Positions 18,407 to 26,956 are shown, numbered from the stretch's first letter. The stretch is 32,973 nt of DNA from an uncultured Clostridiaceae bacterium (GCA_947642455.1 CANRSN010000022.1:1-32973); one strand, 5' to 3'. Made by a program: numbers and translations. The notes: generated from the letters alone by a model not told the origin.

Positions 18407-18559
18407 TTAACACCTCCTGTTAGTTTTTAACTTTAGATTTAATTTAGAACCTTGTAAGTTATGAAATACATAAATTTCAAAAAAACTATAAATTGAATAA
18501 AAAGTGATAAAAGAATTAATAATAAGTAATATAAAAAAAGTATGAATTAATATAGACAT
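18407..18559 (-). CDS. Small membrane protein at the head of the secretion operon (50 aa)
   Basis: The frame ATG TCT ATA TTA begins within AAGGAGATGATG and ends at the TAA that lies 3 bases before the coupling-ATPase start. It is in the same frame as that gene, and its last codons are the ribosome site of the ATPase, so translation is coupled. Two hydrophobic stretches fill residues 2-30. ATG at 18557-18559 is only 3 bases from GGAG. If normal spacing applies, the start would be the ATA two codons later. I do not recognise a family, and the gene is supported mainly by ribosome site and overlap. Confidence 0.45.
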   Translation of the reverse strand: MSILIHTFFILLIINSFITFYSIYSFFEIYVFHNLQGSKLNLKLKTNRRC

Positions 18560-18593
18560 CATCTCCTTAAAAATAAAAGTGTAACTATGACTT

Positions 18594-18657
18594 GTTACAA
18601 TTCACAGTTTGTAAAATTATATATTACTTAAATATAAAATAAACTGTGAACTGTAAC
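18594..18657. repeat. 64-bp palindromic repeat, family copy
   Basis: GTTACAATTCACAGTTT pairs with AAACTGTGAACTGTAAC around an A/T-rich loop. It is related to 19020-19082 and to the arms of the 213-bp element. It could act as terminator or as part of the promoter region of the flanking divergent genes. Confidence 0.7.
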
Positions 18658-18783
18658 CATGACTTAACGAATAATACAATATTTTTTTAAATTTGTCTAT
18701 ACTTTTTTTGAAAAATATGTTAAAATGATAAAAGTTCTTAAAATAACCTAAAAATCGACAAGTTAGGAGAAAGGAAGGAAATT

Positions 18784-18969
18784 ATGAATTTTACTAGAGA
18801 GACAAAAATAGGAGAAATATTAGAAAATGCCCCAGAAAAAGCAGAAGTATTATTAGGAGCAGGAATGCATTGCTTAGGATGTCCAGCATCACAAGAAGAA
18901 ACATTAGAAGAAGCATGTCAAGTACATGGAATAGATGTAAATGAATTAGTAAATCAACTAAATGCATAA
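18784..18969 (+). CDS. DUF1858 domain protein (redox disulfide domain)
   Basis: A 61-residue protein matching the hybrid-cluster-protein-associated disulfide domain: N-terminal TKIGEILENAPEKAEVLLGAGMH, then the CLGC motif (Cys30, Cys33) and PASQEETLEEAC. The paired Cys may form a redox disulfide or bind metal. ATG 18784 follows AGGAGAAAGGAAGG. It is flanked on both sides by copies of the same palindromic repeat and has no operon partner. Confidence 0.92.
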   Translation: MNFTRETKIGEILENAPEKAEVLLGAGMHCLGCPASQEETLEEACQVHGIDVNELVNQLNA

Positions 18970-19019
18970 TAAAAGTATAAGAAAGGCAAGTAGAAAATAA
19001 AGAATTCACAAAAAATACA

Positions 19020-19082
19020 TTACAATTCACGAGAGATAAAATTATATATTGCCTAAATAGAAATTGAGCTGTGAAAAGTAAC
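19020..19082. repeat. 63-bp palindromic repeat, family copy
   Basis: TTACAATTCAC..AGCTGTGAAAAGTAA is about 70% identical to 18594-18657, including the AAAATTATATATT core. A half copy lies at 27124-27166. Confidence 0.65.
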
Positions 19083-19123
19083 ACAAAAATTACAAAAAAA
19101 AAGCAAAAATTTTACAAAATTAG

Positions 19124-19152
19124 TTGACAAATACAAAAAAATATAGTAAACT
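19124..19152 (+). promoter_or_regulatory. Promoter of the tRNA-Lys/Glu/Thr operon
   Basis: TTGACA (19124-19129), 17 bases, TAAACT (19147-19152). A perfect hairpin AGTTGCAT-TT-ATGCAACT (19161-19178) follows just before the first tRNA. Confidence 0.8.
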
Positions 19153-19183
19153 ATAAAAGCAGTTGCATTTATGCAACTCACAT

Positions 19184-19259
19184 GGGTCATTAGCTCAGGT
19201 GGTAGAGCACTTGACTTTTAATCAAGTTGTCCGCGGTTCGAGTCCGCGATGGCTCACCA
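19184..19259 (+). tRNA. tRNA-Lys (anticodon TTT), CCA encoded
   Basis: Acceptor GGGTCAT / ATGGCTC, D-arm TAGCTCAGGTGGTAGAGCA, anticodon loop CTTTTAA (TTT), T-arm with GGTTCGAGTCC, and encoded CCA. Confidence 0.97.
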
Positions 19260-19261
19260 TA

Positions 19262-19290
19262 CTAGGATTTAGAACTAGTCTAAATCCTAG
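19262..19290 (+). other. Processing hairpin between tRNA-Lys and tRNA-Glu
   Basis: Perfect 12-bp stem CTAGGATTTAGA / TCTAAATCCTAG with a 5-base loop and no T-run. It may mark an RNase cleavage site or attenuate read-through. Confidence 0.5.
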
Positions 19291-19301
19291 CCATATTTTA
19301 T

Positions 19302-19376
19302 GGCCCCTTGGTCAAGCGGTTAAGACATCGCCCTTTCACGGCGGAGACATGGGTTCGATTCCCGTAGGGGTCACCA
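19302..19376 (+). tRNA. tRNA-Glu (anticodon TTC), CCA encoded
   Basis: Acceptor GGCCCCT / AGGGGTC, anticodon stem CGCC with loop CTTTCAC (TTC), T-arm GGGTTCGATTCCC, and encoded CCA. Confidence 0.96.
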
Positions 19377-19379
19377 AAT

Positions 19380-19455
<76 letters not shown>

Positions 19456-19460
19456 TACTT

Positions 19461-19496
19461 AAAACCAAGCTTGTTATAAAACTTGCTTGGTTTTTT
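19461..19496 (+). terminator. Terminator of the tRNA operon
   Basis: AAAACCAAGC / GCTTGGTTTT with a 14-base loop; the right arm runs into T6. Confidence 0.88.
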
Positions 19497-19502
19497 GTTT
19501 TT

Positions 19503-19657
19503 ATACAATAGGAAAGTCATACTGACTTTTCCTATTGTATAAAAAGCTTCGCAAACATTGTGCACAAATTTAAAAAAAATTTGGCACAGAACAAATTTGC
19601 GGAAAGCCAAAGAGAAAAGTTAAAGTTATGCTAATTTAAAGGCTTTCCGATTTGTTC
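19503..19657 (+). repeat. 155-bp interspersed repeat, copy 2
   Basis: It matches 9263-9417 except for one base in the central A-run and one A-to-G change. It sits directly behind the tRNA-operon terminator. The flanks of the two copies are unrelated, and I see no target-site duplication. Confidence 0.9.
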
Positions 19658-19704
19658 TAAATTATAAAAAAGCTATTACTAAATAAAATTGGAAGGTGAT
19701 TATT

Positions 19705-19839
19705 GTGAATTGTATAAATTACAATAAAGAAATAAAAAAACGTTCTAAATATTGTTCTAATAAATGTCAAAAAGAATATCAATATAAGACCTATATTAAC
19801 ACCTATTTTTTCAGGAGGGGTGGTGTAAAAAATGAATAA
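19705..19839 (+). pseudogene. Fragment resembling the zinc-finger start of an HNH-type protein
   Basis: GTG 19705 follows GGAAGGTGAT and reads MNCINYNKEIKKRSKYCSNK, then CQKEYQYKTYI, before running out at a TAA inside the next gene (44 residues). The CxxC..CxxxC spacing and the KYCSNKCQxEYQYK segment resemble the N-terminus of phage and plasmid HNH proteins, but the expected second Cys is Tyr and the catalytic HNH part is missing. Its last codons overlap the SDR start by 8 bases. It is probably a remnant of a mobile element, alternatively a short leader peptide of the SDR gene. Confidence 0.5.
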
Positions 19840-20560
19840 AACAGTAATAATAACGGGGGGCTCAAGAGGAATAGGAGAGGCAATAGTAAAAGAGCTAGCA
19901 AAGGAAGGTCATAACATCATATTAAATTACAACAAATCAGAGCAAAAAGCAAAAAAAATACAAGAAGAATCCACAAAAAATGGACAGCATGTGGAAATCT
20001 TCCAAGCAGACGTATCAAAAAGAGAAGAAGTAAAAAAATTAGTAAACTTTGCAATAAGCAAATATAAAAACATAGACATACTAATAAACAATGCAGGAAT
20101 ATCACAAACAAAACTATTTACAGACATAACACAGGAAGACTGGAACACAATAATAAATACAAATCTAACATCAGCATTTCACATGTGTCAAGAAGTATTG
20201 CCAAACATGATACACAACAAAAAAGGTTGTATAATAAACATATCATCAATATGGGGAACAACAGGAGCATCATGTGAGGTACATTATAGTGTAGCAAAAG
20301 CAGGCTTAGATGGTTTAACAAAAGCACTTGCAAAAGAAGTAGGACCATCAAATATAAGAGTAAACTCAATAGCACCAGGAATAATAGAAACAGATATGAA
20401 TAAAAATATATCTAGAAGCGACAAAAATGACATTATAAGCGAAATACCATTAGGTAGAATAGGAAGTACACTTGAAATAGCAAAAGCTGTAAAATGGCTA
20501 ATAGAAGACGAATATGTAACAGGTCAAATAATATCAGTAAATGGAGGTTGGAATATATAA
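19832..20560 (+). CDS. SDR-family oxidoreductase, FabG-like
   Basis: A short-chain dehydrogenase/reductase of 242 residues. The NAD(P)-binding glycine motif TGGSRGIGEA lies at the N-terminus, followed by NNAG, the catalytic Ser in ISSIWG, and Tyr152-xxx-Lys156 (YSVAKAG). The C-terminus GQIISVNGGW is typical of 3-oxoacyl-ACP reductase FabG. It probably reduces a 3-keto thioester or similar ketone with NADPH. It stands alone rather than in a fatty-acid operon, so the true substrate is uncertain. ATG 19832 is preceded by AGGAGG 13 bases away. Confidence 0.88.
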   Translation: MNKTVIITGGSRGIGEAIVKELAKEGHNIILNYNKSEQKAKKIQEESTKNGQHVEIFQADVSKREEVKKLVNFAISKYKNIDILINNAGISQTKLFTDITQEDWNTIINTNLTSAFHMCQEVLPNMIHNKKGCIINISSIWGTTGASCEVHYSVAKAGLDGLTKALAKEVGPSNIRVNSIAPGIIETDMNKNISRSDKNDIISEIPLGRIGSTLEIAKAVKWLIEDEYVTGQIISVNGGWNI

Positions 20561-20588
20561 AAACTTCAATTATCTATTGCAATACAAA

Positions 20589-20628
20589 AAATGAGAGGGA
20601 GTTAAAATACAACAAACACCTCTCATTT
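20589..20628. terminator. Terminator between convergent genes
   Basis: AAATGAGAGG (20589-20598) pairs with CCTCTCATTT (20619-20628). On the minus strand it is followed by T6, so it mainly serves the gene at 20633. Confidence 0.7.
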
Positions 20629-20632
20629 ACAT

Positions 20633-21127
20633 TTATTCTTCAACTTTTCTTTTATAATTTCCAGAAATAAGTTTTGGAACATAATGAATAATTTTATAAA
20701 TAGCAAGTTTAATTTTTTTACTTAAAATATAAGATTTTCTTAAACCTTTACGAACTTCCATACCAGTTTCGCTAGTAGTAATTAAAGATAACTCCTCATT
20801 AGTAATATTATCTTCCTCAGTTTCTACTTCAATTTTTTCAACAGGGAAAGAAAAATTCTGACCAAAATTATTATCCCACTCACCAGAAGCATCTCTAAAG
20901 CAAAAGCTAAGAGTATCAGTTTCCGGAATATCTATTTCACATTGAAAGCCTAATTCTGTTTTAACCATTTTAACTTCAGCAGCATCATTCCAATTAGAGC
21001 CAAAACCGTAATGAAAATAAACTTCATTTACACCCTTTTGAAACAAATAACCTGCATAAGACACCTTAACAGTTGACATTTCAACCAATTTATCCGTATT
21101 AAAAAAAATATTCTTAACTAATTCCAT
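20633..21127 (-). CDS. Carbohydrate-binding (CBM25/CBM53-like) domain protein
   Basis: Residues 15-95 resemble the starch-binding modules of families 25/53: YLFQKGVNEVYFHYGFGSNW, then EVKMVK, FQCEIDIPET and LSFCFRDASGEWDNN. Conserved aromatics (Tyr, Trp) could stack on glucose units. The C-terminal 55 residues are basic without a domain I know. There is no signal peptide, so it probably binds an internal polysaccharide such as glycogen, a common single-gene layout in Clostridia. ATG 21125-21127 follows GGAGAG. Confidence 0.8.
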   Translation of the reverse strand: MELVKNIFFNTDKLVEMSTVKVSYAGYLFQKGVNEVYFHYGFGSNWNDAAEVKMVKTELGFQCEIDIPETDTLSFCFRDASGEWDNNFGQNFSFPVEKIEVETEEDNITNEELSLITTSETGMEVRKGLRKSYILSKKIKLAIYKIIHYVPKLISGNYKRKVEE

Positions 21128-21231
21128 TATAATCTCTCCTCAAATTTATCTTTAGTTACTATATTATATTATTAAAAATTGTAATATTCAAGTACTTTTT
21201 AACAAAAAATATCAAAAAATGTAAAAAAAAA

Positions 21232-21804
21232 TTAATTACCCTTATGAACCCTTCCGATTATAGTAAAATCGGAATTTTCATCAATATCGATATCAGCATA
21301 AGCCTTATTATCAGATCTTAAAATCAACTTATCTTTTCTAATAACAAAACGCTTAATCAAAATTTCATTATTATAAGAAAAAATACCAATATCCTTATTA
21401 TTCAAATTAGCATTAAACTCAACAAAAACATAAGAGTCCTTTAACAAAGTATTTTCCATAGAATCATCCTTAACCTTAACAGCAATAGAAGCACAAGTAG
21501 CAGAAGTAGGACAAGGAATAAAATCGGTAATAGAATCCACACAAGGAACCCTATCATAGGAAATATGTTTTAACAATTTATACCTAGTTTGATCTTCAGA
21601 AATAAATCTATCGTAAGTATAAGAAGCAGGCATATAAGGAATATCAAGAGCCTTGCAAATACTTTTCAAAGCCTTATGACTAGGGTTACGTTCACCTTTC
21701 TCAATATGAGTTAAATGACCAATATTAATTCCAGTAGTCCTAGAAACATGAGCTTTAGTAATCCCCTTATCCTTTCGAGCCTTATTTAACAAAGAACCTA
21801 ACAT
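21232..21804 (-). CDS. XRE-S24 repressor with self-cleavage domain (LexA/CI-like)
   Basis: The N-terminal helix-turn-helix covers residues 1-60 (LLNKARKDKGITKAHVSRTT, GERNPSHKALK). The C-terminal S24 peptidase-like domain contains Ser115 in DDSMENT and Lys151 in ILIKRF, the spacing of the LexA/CI/UmuD dyad, so damage-induced self-cleavage is possible. ATG 21802-21804 follows AGGAAG with 8-base spacing. The ATG at 21823-21825 adds 7 residues but lies upstream of that site. The protein has 190 residues. No phage genes lie nearby, so it may be a domesticated regulator acting on itself or on the divergent VanW gene. Confidence 0.88.
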   Translation of the reverse strand: MLGSLLNKARKDKGITKAHVSRTTGINIGHLTHIEKGERNPSHKALKSICKALDIPYMPASYTYDRFISEDQTRYKLLKHISYDRVPCVDSITDFIPCPTSATCASIAVKVKDDSMENTLLKDSYVFVEFNANLNNKDIGIFSYNNEILIKRFVIRKDKLILRSDNKAYADIDIDENSDFTIIGRVHKGN

Positions 21805-22130
21805 AAAAATATCTTCCTTTCTCATTTAAGTCATAGAATGAAAATATATTATTATAAAACTTCATTTTATACAAAATACAAGAATAGCAAAATGAAGCTA
21901 AATAATAACAAATAAATACTTCTTTCTACACTATTCTTAAATATTATATATATAAAATAAAAATTTGTCTATAAGTAAATAAAAAAAATATAAAAAAATA
22001 GTAACAATTCACAAAATCGTTGAAAAATATATAATATAAAATAAAAAATAAAATATAATAAAAGAAGATAGTAATAAAGAAAGTCTAAAACAAGCATAAT
22101 AAAAAATACTAGGAAGGAATGAAAATAAAA
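21805..22130. other. Divergent intergenic region, no gene seen
   Basis: Very A/T-rich region between the minus-strand XRE-S24 gene and the plus-strand VanW gene. It contains a half copy of the palindromic repeat (GTAACAATTCAC at 22001). I see no clear promoter, hairpin or coding frame. Confidence 0.5.
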
Positions 22131-23666
22131 ATGAAAATAAAAATAATAATATACTCATCAATATCAATAATAATACTACTAATTTTTTCAACAATATTTG
22201 CCATAATAAATATGGGAAACCAAAAAACAATAAAAGGAATAAAAATACAAGAAAAAGAAATATCAGATTTAACCCAAGAAGAGTTAAAAAATAAAATAGA
22301 AGAATGGAAGGAAGAATTAATAACAAGAGAAATAAAACTAAGATATAAAGAAAATGAAGAAAGAATAAACCTACAAGAAATAAATACAAAAATAGATATA
22401 GAAAAAGCAATAACAGACATATACAAAATAGGAAGGCAAGGCAACATAATTCAAAATAATTATGAAATAATATACACAATGATATTTGGAAAAAATATAG
22501 AAATACAAATAGACATTGATGAAAATAAATTAGATAAAAAAATAGAAGAGATAAGTAAGAAATTACCAGGGGCAGTAGAACAAAGCAATTATTATATAGA
22601 AGATACAAATCTAATCATAAAAAAAGGAAAAGAGGGAATAGAAATAAACAAAGAAGAATTAGTAAAAAAAATAAAACAGGAAATACAACAAAACAGCAAA
22701 CAAGAAATAATAATACCAATAAAAAAAGTCAAGCCAAAAGAAATAGACATAGAAGAAATACATCAAGAAATATACAAACAAGTACAAAATGCGTATATAA
22801 AAAAAGATCCAATACAAGTACAACCACATATAAATGGAGTAGACTTTGCAATAACAAAAGAAGAAGCAAAAAACATAATAAAAGAGGAAAAAGAAGAATA
22901 TATAATACCATTAAAAATAACAATACCAGAAAAAACAATAGAAGAACTAGGAAAAGAAGCATTTCCAAGCAAACTATCAGAATTTACAACAATGTATAAT
23001 ATAAATAACACAAATAGAAGTATAAATCTGGAACTAGCATCACAAAAAATAAATGGAACAGTAATATTGCCAAACGAAATATTTTCATATAATAAAATAG
23101 TAGGAGAAAGAACAATAAAAGAAGGATACAAAGAGTCAACAGAATATTCAGGAGGAAAAATAGTAAAAGGAGTAGGAGGAGGTATATGCCAATTATCATC
23201 AACACTATATAATGCAGTAATATATGCAAACTTAGAAATAATAAATAGAGCAAATCATATATTTACAACAAGTTATGTAGAAGAGGGAAGAGATGCAACA
23301 GTGTCTTGGGGGACAATAGACTTTCAATTTTTAAATACGAGAACATATCCCATAAAAATAGTATCAACAGTAAAAAATGGAGTAGTAAAAGTAGAAATAT
23401 ATGGAATAGAGGAAGAAAAAGAATATGAAATATCAATACAAACAGATATAATTGAAGTAATTCCAAATACAGTAAACTATATAGAGGATAAACAACTAGA
23501 AAAAGGCATAGAAATAGAAGAACAAAAAGGCTTCCCAGGAGTAAAAAGCGTAACATATAAAATAAAAAAATATAATGGAATATTTATATCAAAAGAAATA
23601 CTATCAAATGACTCATACAAACCATTGGAGAAAATAGTAAGAAGGGGAGTTTCAAAACGTAAATAA
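22131..23666 (+). CDS. VanW-family membrane-anchored cell-wall protein with G5-like domain
   Basis: One N-terminal membrane helix (residues 3-25) is followed by an extracellular part. Residues 35-260 are peptidoglycan-binding-4/YoaR-like repeats. Residues about 275-420 are the VanW domain (SINLELASQKINGTVILPNE, then EYSGGKIVKGVGGGICQLSS). The C-terminal 90 residues resemble a G5 domain (EIYGIEEEKEYEISI..GFPGVKSVTYK). Such proteins act at the cell wall; the exact role of VanW is not settled. ATG 22131 is chosen because AGGAAGG (22111-22117) leaves 13 bases. ATG 22119 in the same frame is only 1 base away from it. Ile codons are almost all ATA. Confidence 0.9.
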   Translation: MKIKIIIYSSISIIILLIFSTIFAIINMGNQKTIKGIKIQEKEISDLTQEELKNKIEEWKEELITREIKLRYKENEERINLQEINTKIDIEKAITDIYKIGRQGNIIQNNYEIIYTMIFGKNIEIQIDIDENKLDKKIEEISKKLPGAVEQSNYYIEDTNLIIKKGKEGIEINKEELVKKIKQEIQQNSKQEIIIPIKKVKPKEIDIEEIHQEIYKQVQNAYIKKDPIQVQPHINGVDFAITKEEAKNIIKEEKEEYIIPLKITIPEKTIEELGKEAFPSKLSEFTTMYNINNTNRSINLELASQKINGTVILPNEIFSYNKIVGERTIKEGYKESTEYSGGKIVKGVGGGICQLSSTLYNAVIYANLEIINRANHIFTTSYVEEGRDATVSWGTIDFQFLNTRTYPIKIVSTVKNGVVKVEIYGIEEEKEYEISIQTDIIEVIPNTVNYIEDKQLEKGIEIEEQKGFPGVKSVTYKIKKYNGIFISKEILSNDSYKPLEKIVRRGVSKRK

Positions 23667-23736
23667 ATAGGAAACTATGCAGAAATAAAAATAAATTAGA
23701 TCAAGATAATCAATTGTAGAAATTGCTTAAAAAACA

Positions 23737-23765
23737 TTGTTTTTGAAATAAAAATAAAGTATAAT
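23737..23765 (+). promoter_or_regulatory. Promoter of a candidate small RNA
   Basis: TTGTTT (23737-23742), 17 bases, TATAAT (23760-23765). Confidence 0.65.
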
Positions 23766-23771
23766 AAATCA

Positions 23772-23905
23772 TCCTTAAGAAACAGATCAGGAAACTGATA
23801 CTGTTAGCAATAATAGTAAATTGAATGACCAAAAGCAAGATGAGGCTTAGCTAGCCAAAAAAAGAAAGTATAGCTCTACCACAATGCTATACTTTCTTTT
23901 TGGTT
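23772..23905 (+). ncRNA. Candidate small RNA, family not recognised
   Basis: Bounded by the promoter at 23737-23765 and by a strong terminator whose arms 23857-23874 and 23886-23902 form an 18-bp stem running into T5. Near the 5' end, AACAG-ATCAG-GAAA-CTGAT-A-CTGTT forms a hairpin with a GNRA tetraloop. Then comes GGCTTAGCTAGCC. No frame with a ribosome site exists. Length about 130 bases. It does not look like tmRNA, 6S or RNase P RNA. Confidence 0.5.
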
Positions 23906-24088
23906 TATGATTCATATACCAAACGTTCCATACAAAATTGCTAAAGCAATTTTGGCGGGCGAACGAAGACGAGGCATGAAAAGTAATCTAAAAGGTCTAA
24001 ATATTTTAATCATGCTCCTGTTGTTCTACAAAAAATGAGCCAAGTGCTACCACACACCTAACTCGGTTCTATCTACGAACTTTTTTAA
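23906..24088. other. Non-coding stretch with a locally GC-richer patch
   Basis: No gene seen. AAAATTGC-TAAA-GCAATTTT (about 23935) is an 8-bp hairpin. The 34 bases around it resemble 14852-14885 (about 27 of 34). The patch GGCGGGCGAACGAAGACGAGG is richer in G+C than anything nearby and may be foreign debris. Confidence 0.4.
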
Positions 24089-24982
24089 CTTAAATTAAAT
24101 ATAATAGGAAGAAATATAAAAGACTATAGTAAAATAAATAGTGTAACACTAACAGGAATACATGTAGAAGAAAAAGAAGATGGAACAACAGAAGAAAAAA
24201 CATACAGATATGAAATAACAGGAAATGCAGGAGACAAATACAAAACAGAAGAAAAAGAAATCCCATATTACAAGCTAATAAAAGCTCCAGCAAATGCAGT
24301 AGGAGAGCTAACAGAAAATGGAGATACAGTAATCTACTACTATCAAAAGAAAACATTCAACATTGCAGTAGAAAAAGAACTACAAAGAGTAGTATTAAAC
24401 GGACAAGAAAAACACATAACAAACAAAAAAGCAATGAAAGTAGAAATAGTAGCTAAGGCAATAAAACAAGCACAACTAGAAATCACATATGCAATAAAAG
24501 TAAGAAACACAGGAGAAATAGAAGGAACAGCAAAAGTAGTAGAAAACATCCCATCAGGCTATGAAGTAGTAACAAAAACAAACACATTAAGCACCCAAAA
24601 TACAGGAGATGCTGGAAATGCTCAAAATGATAAAAACACACAAAATACAGGAAACAGTTGGACACAAATGCCAAATGGAACATTACAAACAACAGTAAAC
24701 CTAAAAGCAGGAGAAGAAAAAATACTAAACATAACACTAAAATGGGTAAACCAACTAGAAAAATTCGGAAGCAGTAAAAACACCGTAAAAGTAACAAATA
24801 CAAGCAATCCAGCAAACTACAAAGAAACAACCCTAGACGACAACGAATCATCAGCCGAAATCATAACAAGTGTAAAAACAGGTAGAGCAGAGCAAATTGT
24901 AGCAATAATAACAACAGCAGGAGCAATATTTACAGGAGCAGTTTTGGTATACTTAAAGAAGAAATATAATAAAACAAAATAG
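24089..24982 (+). pseudogene. 5'-truncated copy of a surface adhesin gene, C-terminal anchor retained
   Basis: The frame opens after TAA 24086-24088 and runs 297 codons with no start codon and no ribosome site at the 5' edge. The first ATG is 24434. Its first 32 codons (IKDYSKINSVTLTG..HVEEKEDGT) are about 85% identical in DNA to 28066-28160 in the N-terminal part of the giant adhesin. It then jumps to an adhesin C-terminal region: DUF11/isopeptide-like beta domains (ITYAIKVRNTGEIEGTAKVV), then a last membrane helix and KKKYNKTK tail (no LPxTG seen). It therefore looks like an internal deletion plus 5' loss. From 24434 a 182-residue fragment could still be made but lacks a secretion signal. 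Confidence 0.75.
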
Positions 24983-25034
24983 GGCAAAAGAGAGCAAAAC
25001 AGGACTTAAAAGACAAAATGGGACGGAGCAAATC

Positions 25035-25101
25035 GGGACAAAAATGTCCCAAAAGGGACAGACCAATGTAATATTATAAAAATATTACAAGTCTGTCCTT
25101 T
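25035..25101 (+). terminator. Double hairpin terminator
   Basis: GGGACA-AAAA-TGTCCC (25035-25050) is followed by a long stem GGACAGAC..GTAATATT / AATATTAC..GTCTGTCC (25056-25098) and T3. It lies after the adhesin remnant. Confidence 0.75.
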
Positions 25102-25306
25102 AAATATACAAATTATTACGATTACTAGAAATAGTAGCTTTAACAGGAGTAAAGACTATGAATAACTTATCAAATATATTGTAACAAATTGTACTAGAAA
25201 ATAGTTACGCATTATCATCGGAATTTTTTACATCTTGTTGTTAAAAAGGGGTTTTTATGATATAAATTATACTAGAGTTTTTATATGTAGAAATGGAGGC
25301 AAAATA

Positions 25307-26956
25307 ATGAGTACAAACTTATCTAAAATCAGACGTGATAAAATGTTAAATACAATTTCAAAAATAAAAGAAAACATACATGATGAAGAAACATTACAAA
25401 ATCTTTGTCTAATAGAATATGAACTTACAAAAAAGAAATATGGATTATTATGGGAAGAACACGAAGAGAAAGTAGATGAAGAATTAAAGACAAAAATACC
25501 AACTTTTGAAGAAATAAAAAACAAAGAAATAGTTTCAAATAAAAATGACAAATTTAATTTTTTATTAGAGGGAGACAATTTACATAGTTTATATTTATTA
25601 GAAAAAACATATAAGGAGAGAATAGATGTAATATACATAGACCCGCCATATAATACAGGTGCAAATGATTTTATATATAATGACAAAATAGTAGATTTAG
25701 AAGATGGTTATAGACATAGTAAATGGTTATCATTTATATATAAAAGATTGGAAATTGCTAAGAAATTACTTACAAAAGATGGGATAATTTTTATATCAAT
25801 AGATGATAATGAACAAGCACAATTAAAATTAATATGTGATGAAGTATTTGGAGAATGTAATTTTGTAGGAAATATAGTTTGGGAAAAAAGAACTAAATGT
25901 CAAAACACTAAAACAGCTAAATATATGTTGCAGTCAAAAACAGAATCTATATTTGTATATAAAAATAAAAGTGAAAAATATGAGTTCTGTTTAAATTATG
26001 AAGCAGATAGAGAATACCCTAGTATAGATGAAGAAGGAAATTATTATAGACTAGAAAAATTAGGAGAAATGTCAGCAATAGGAATTAGAGGAAGAGAAAC
26101 GATGATATTTCCTATTGAAGGAATAATGCCTAAAAAAGGGAATCAATGGAAATTTGGAAAAGATACAATAGAACATTATAAGCAAAGAAATGATTTAATA
26201 GTTAAGAATGACAAAGTATATTTCAGAATTAGACCACAAGATGAAGAAGTAAAGATGAAACCTTTTTGGTCATTGTTTTTTAAAGAAATAGGAACAGCAG
26301 AATCTGCTAAGAACGAATTAAATAACATATTGGGAACTAAAGAACATGGATTTGAAACTATAAAGCCAGTAAAATTGATTAAAGATTTAATATTTCATGT
26401 TGTAGGAAATAATAAAAATGCAATAGTATTAGATTTCTTTGCTGGAAGTGGAACAACGGCACAAGCAGTATTAGAGCTAAATCGCGAGGACAATGGAAGT
26501 AGAAAGTTTATCTTATGTACTAATAACGAAAATAATATTTGTGAAGATATAACATATCAAAGATTAAAAACAATAATTACAGGCAGAAGAAAAGATAATA
26601 CAGAATATTCAAATGGTATTAATGCAAATTTAAAATATTACAAAACAACATACATACCAAGAATAAATACCGAAGAAGAAAACATACAAGAAAATTTATT
26701 ATTCAATATCAAAAACTTAATACAACTAGAAAATGGAATTAGTATAGATGATGAGAGAATAAAAGTAATATTGGATGAGGAGAAATTAGACATATTTAGT
26801 TTAAATATTAAAGAAATAGAGAAATGTGAAAGATTATACATTTCATCAGACATATTACTTACAACAAAACAAGTAAAAACCTTTAAAGAAAATAATATTG
26901 AAGTATATATAATTCCTGAATATTATTTTGACGATGAAATTAACGAGATGCAATAA
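25307..26956 (+). CDS. Type III-like adenine-specific DNA methyltransferase (Mod), orphan
   Basis: A 549-residue N6-adenine methyltransferase of the beta class. The catalytic motif DPPYNTG starts at Asp112 and the S-adenosylmethionine motif DFFAGSGTT at Asp376, in that order, as in type III Mod subunits. The region between (residues about 170-340) is the target-recognition domain. ATG 25307 follows GGAGG with 8-base spacing; the TTG at 25235 is 24 codons upstream without a site. A type III system needs a Res helicase-nuclease, but only a 29-codon frame and a terminator follow. It may protect DNA, regulate genes by methylation, or be half of a decayed restriction system. I see no simple-sequence repeat that would allow phase variation. 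Confidence 0.9.
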   Translation: MSTNLSKIRRDKMLNTISKIKENIHDEETLQNLCLIEYELTKKKYGLLWEEHEEKVDEELKTKIPTFEEIKNKEIVSNKNDKFNFLLEGDNLHSLYLLEKTYKERIDVIYIDPPYNTGANDFIYNDKIVDLEDGYRHSKWLSFIYKRLEIAKKLLTKDGIIFISIDDNEQAQLKLICDEVFGECNFVGNIVWEKRTKCQNTKTAKYMLQSKTESIFVYKNKSEKYEFCLNYEADREYPSIDEEGNYYRLEKLGEMSAIGIRGRETMIFPIEGIMPKKGNQWKFGKDTIEHYKQRNDLIVKNDKVYFRIRPQDEEVKMKPFWSLFFKEIGTAESAKNELNNILGTKEHGFETIKPVKLIKDLIFHVVGNNKNAIVLDFFAGSGTTAQAVLELNREDNGSRKFILCTNNENNICEDITYQRLKTIITGRRKDNTEYSNGINANLKYYKTTYIPRINTEEENIQENLLFNIKNLIQLENGISIDDERIKVILDEEKLDIFSLNIKEIEKCERLYISSDILLTTKQVKTFKENNIEVYIIPEYYFDDEINEMQ

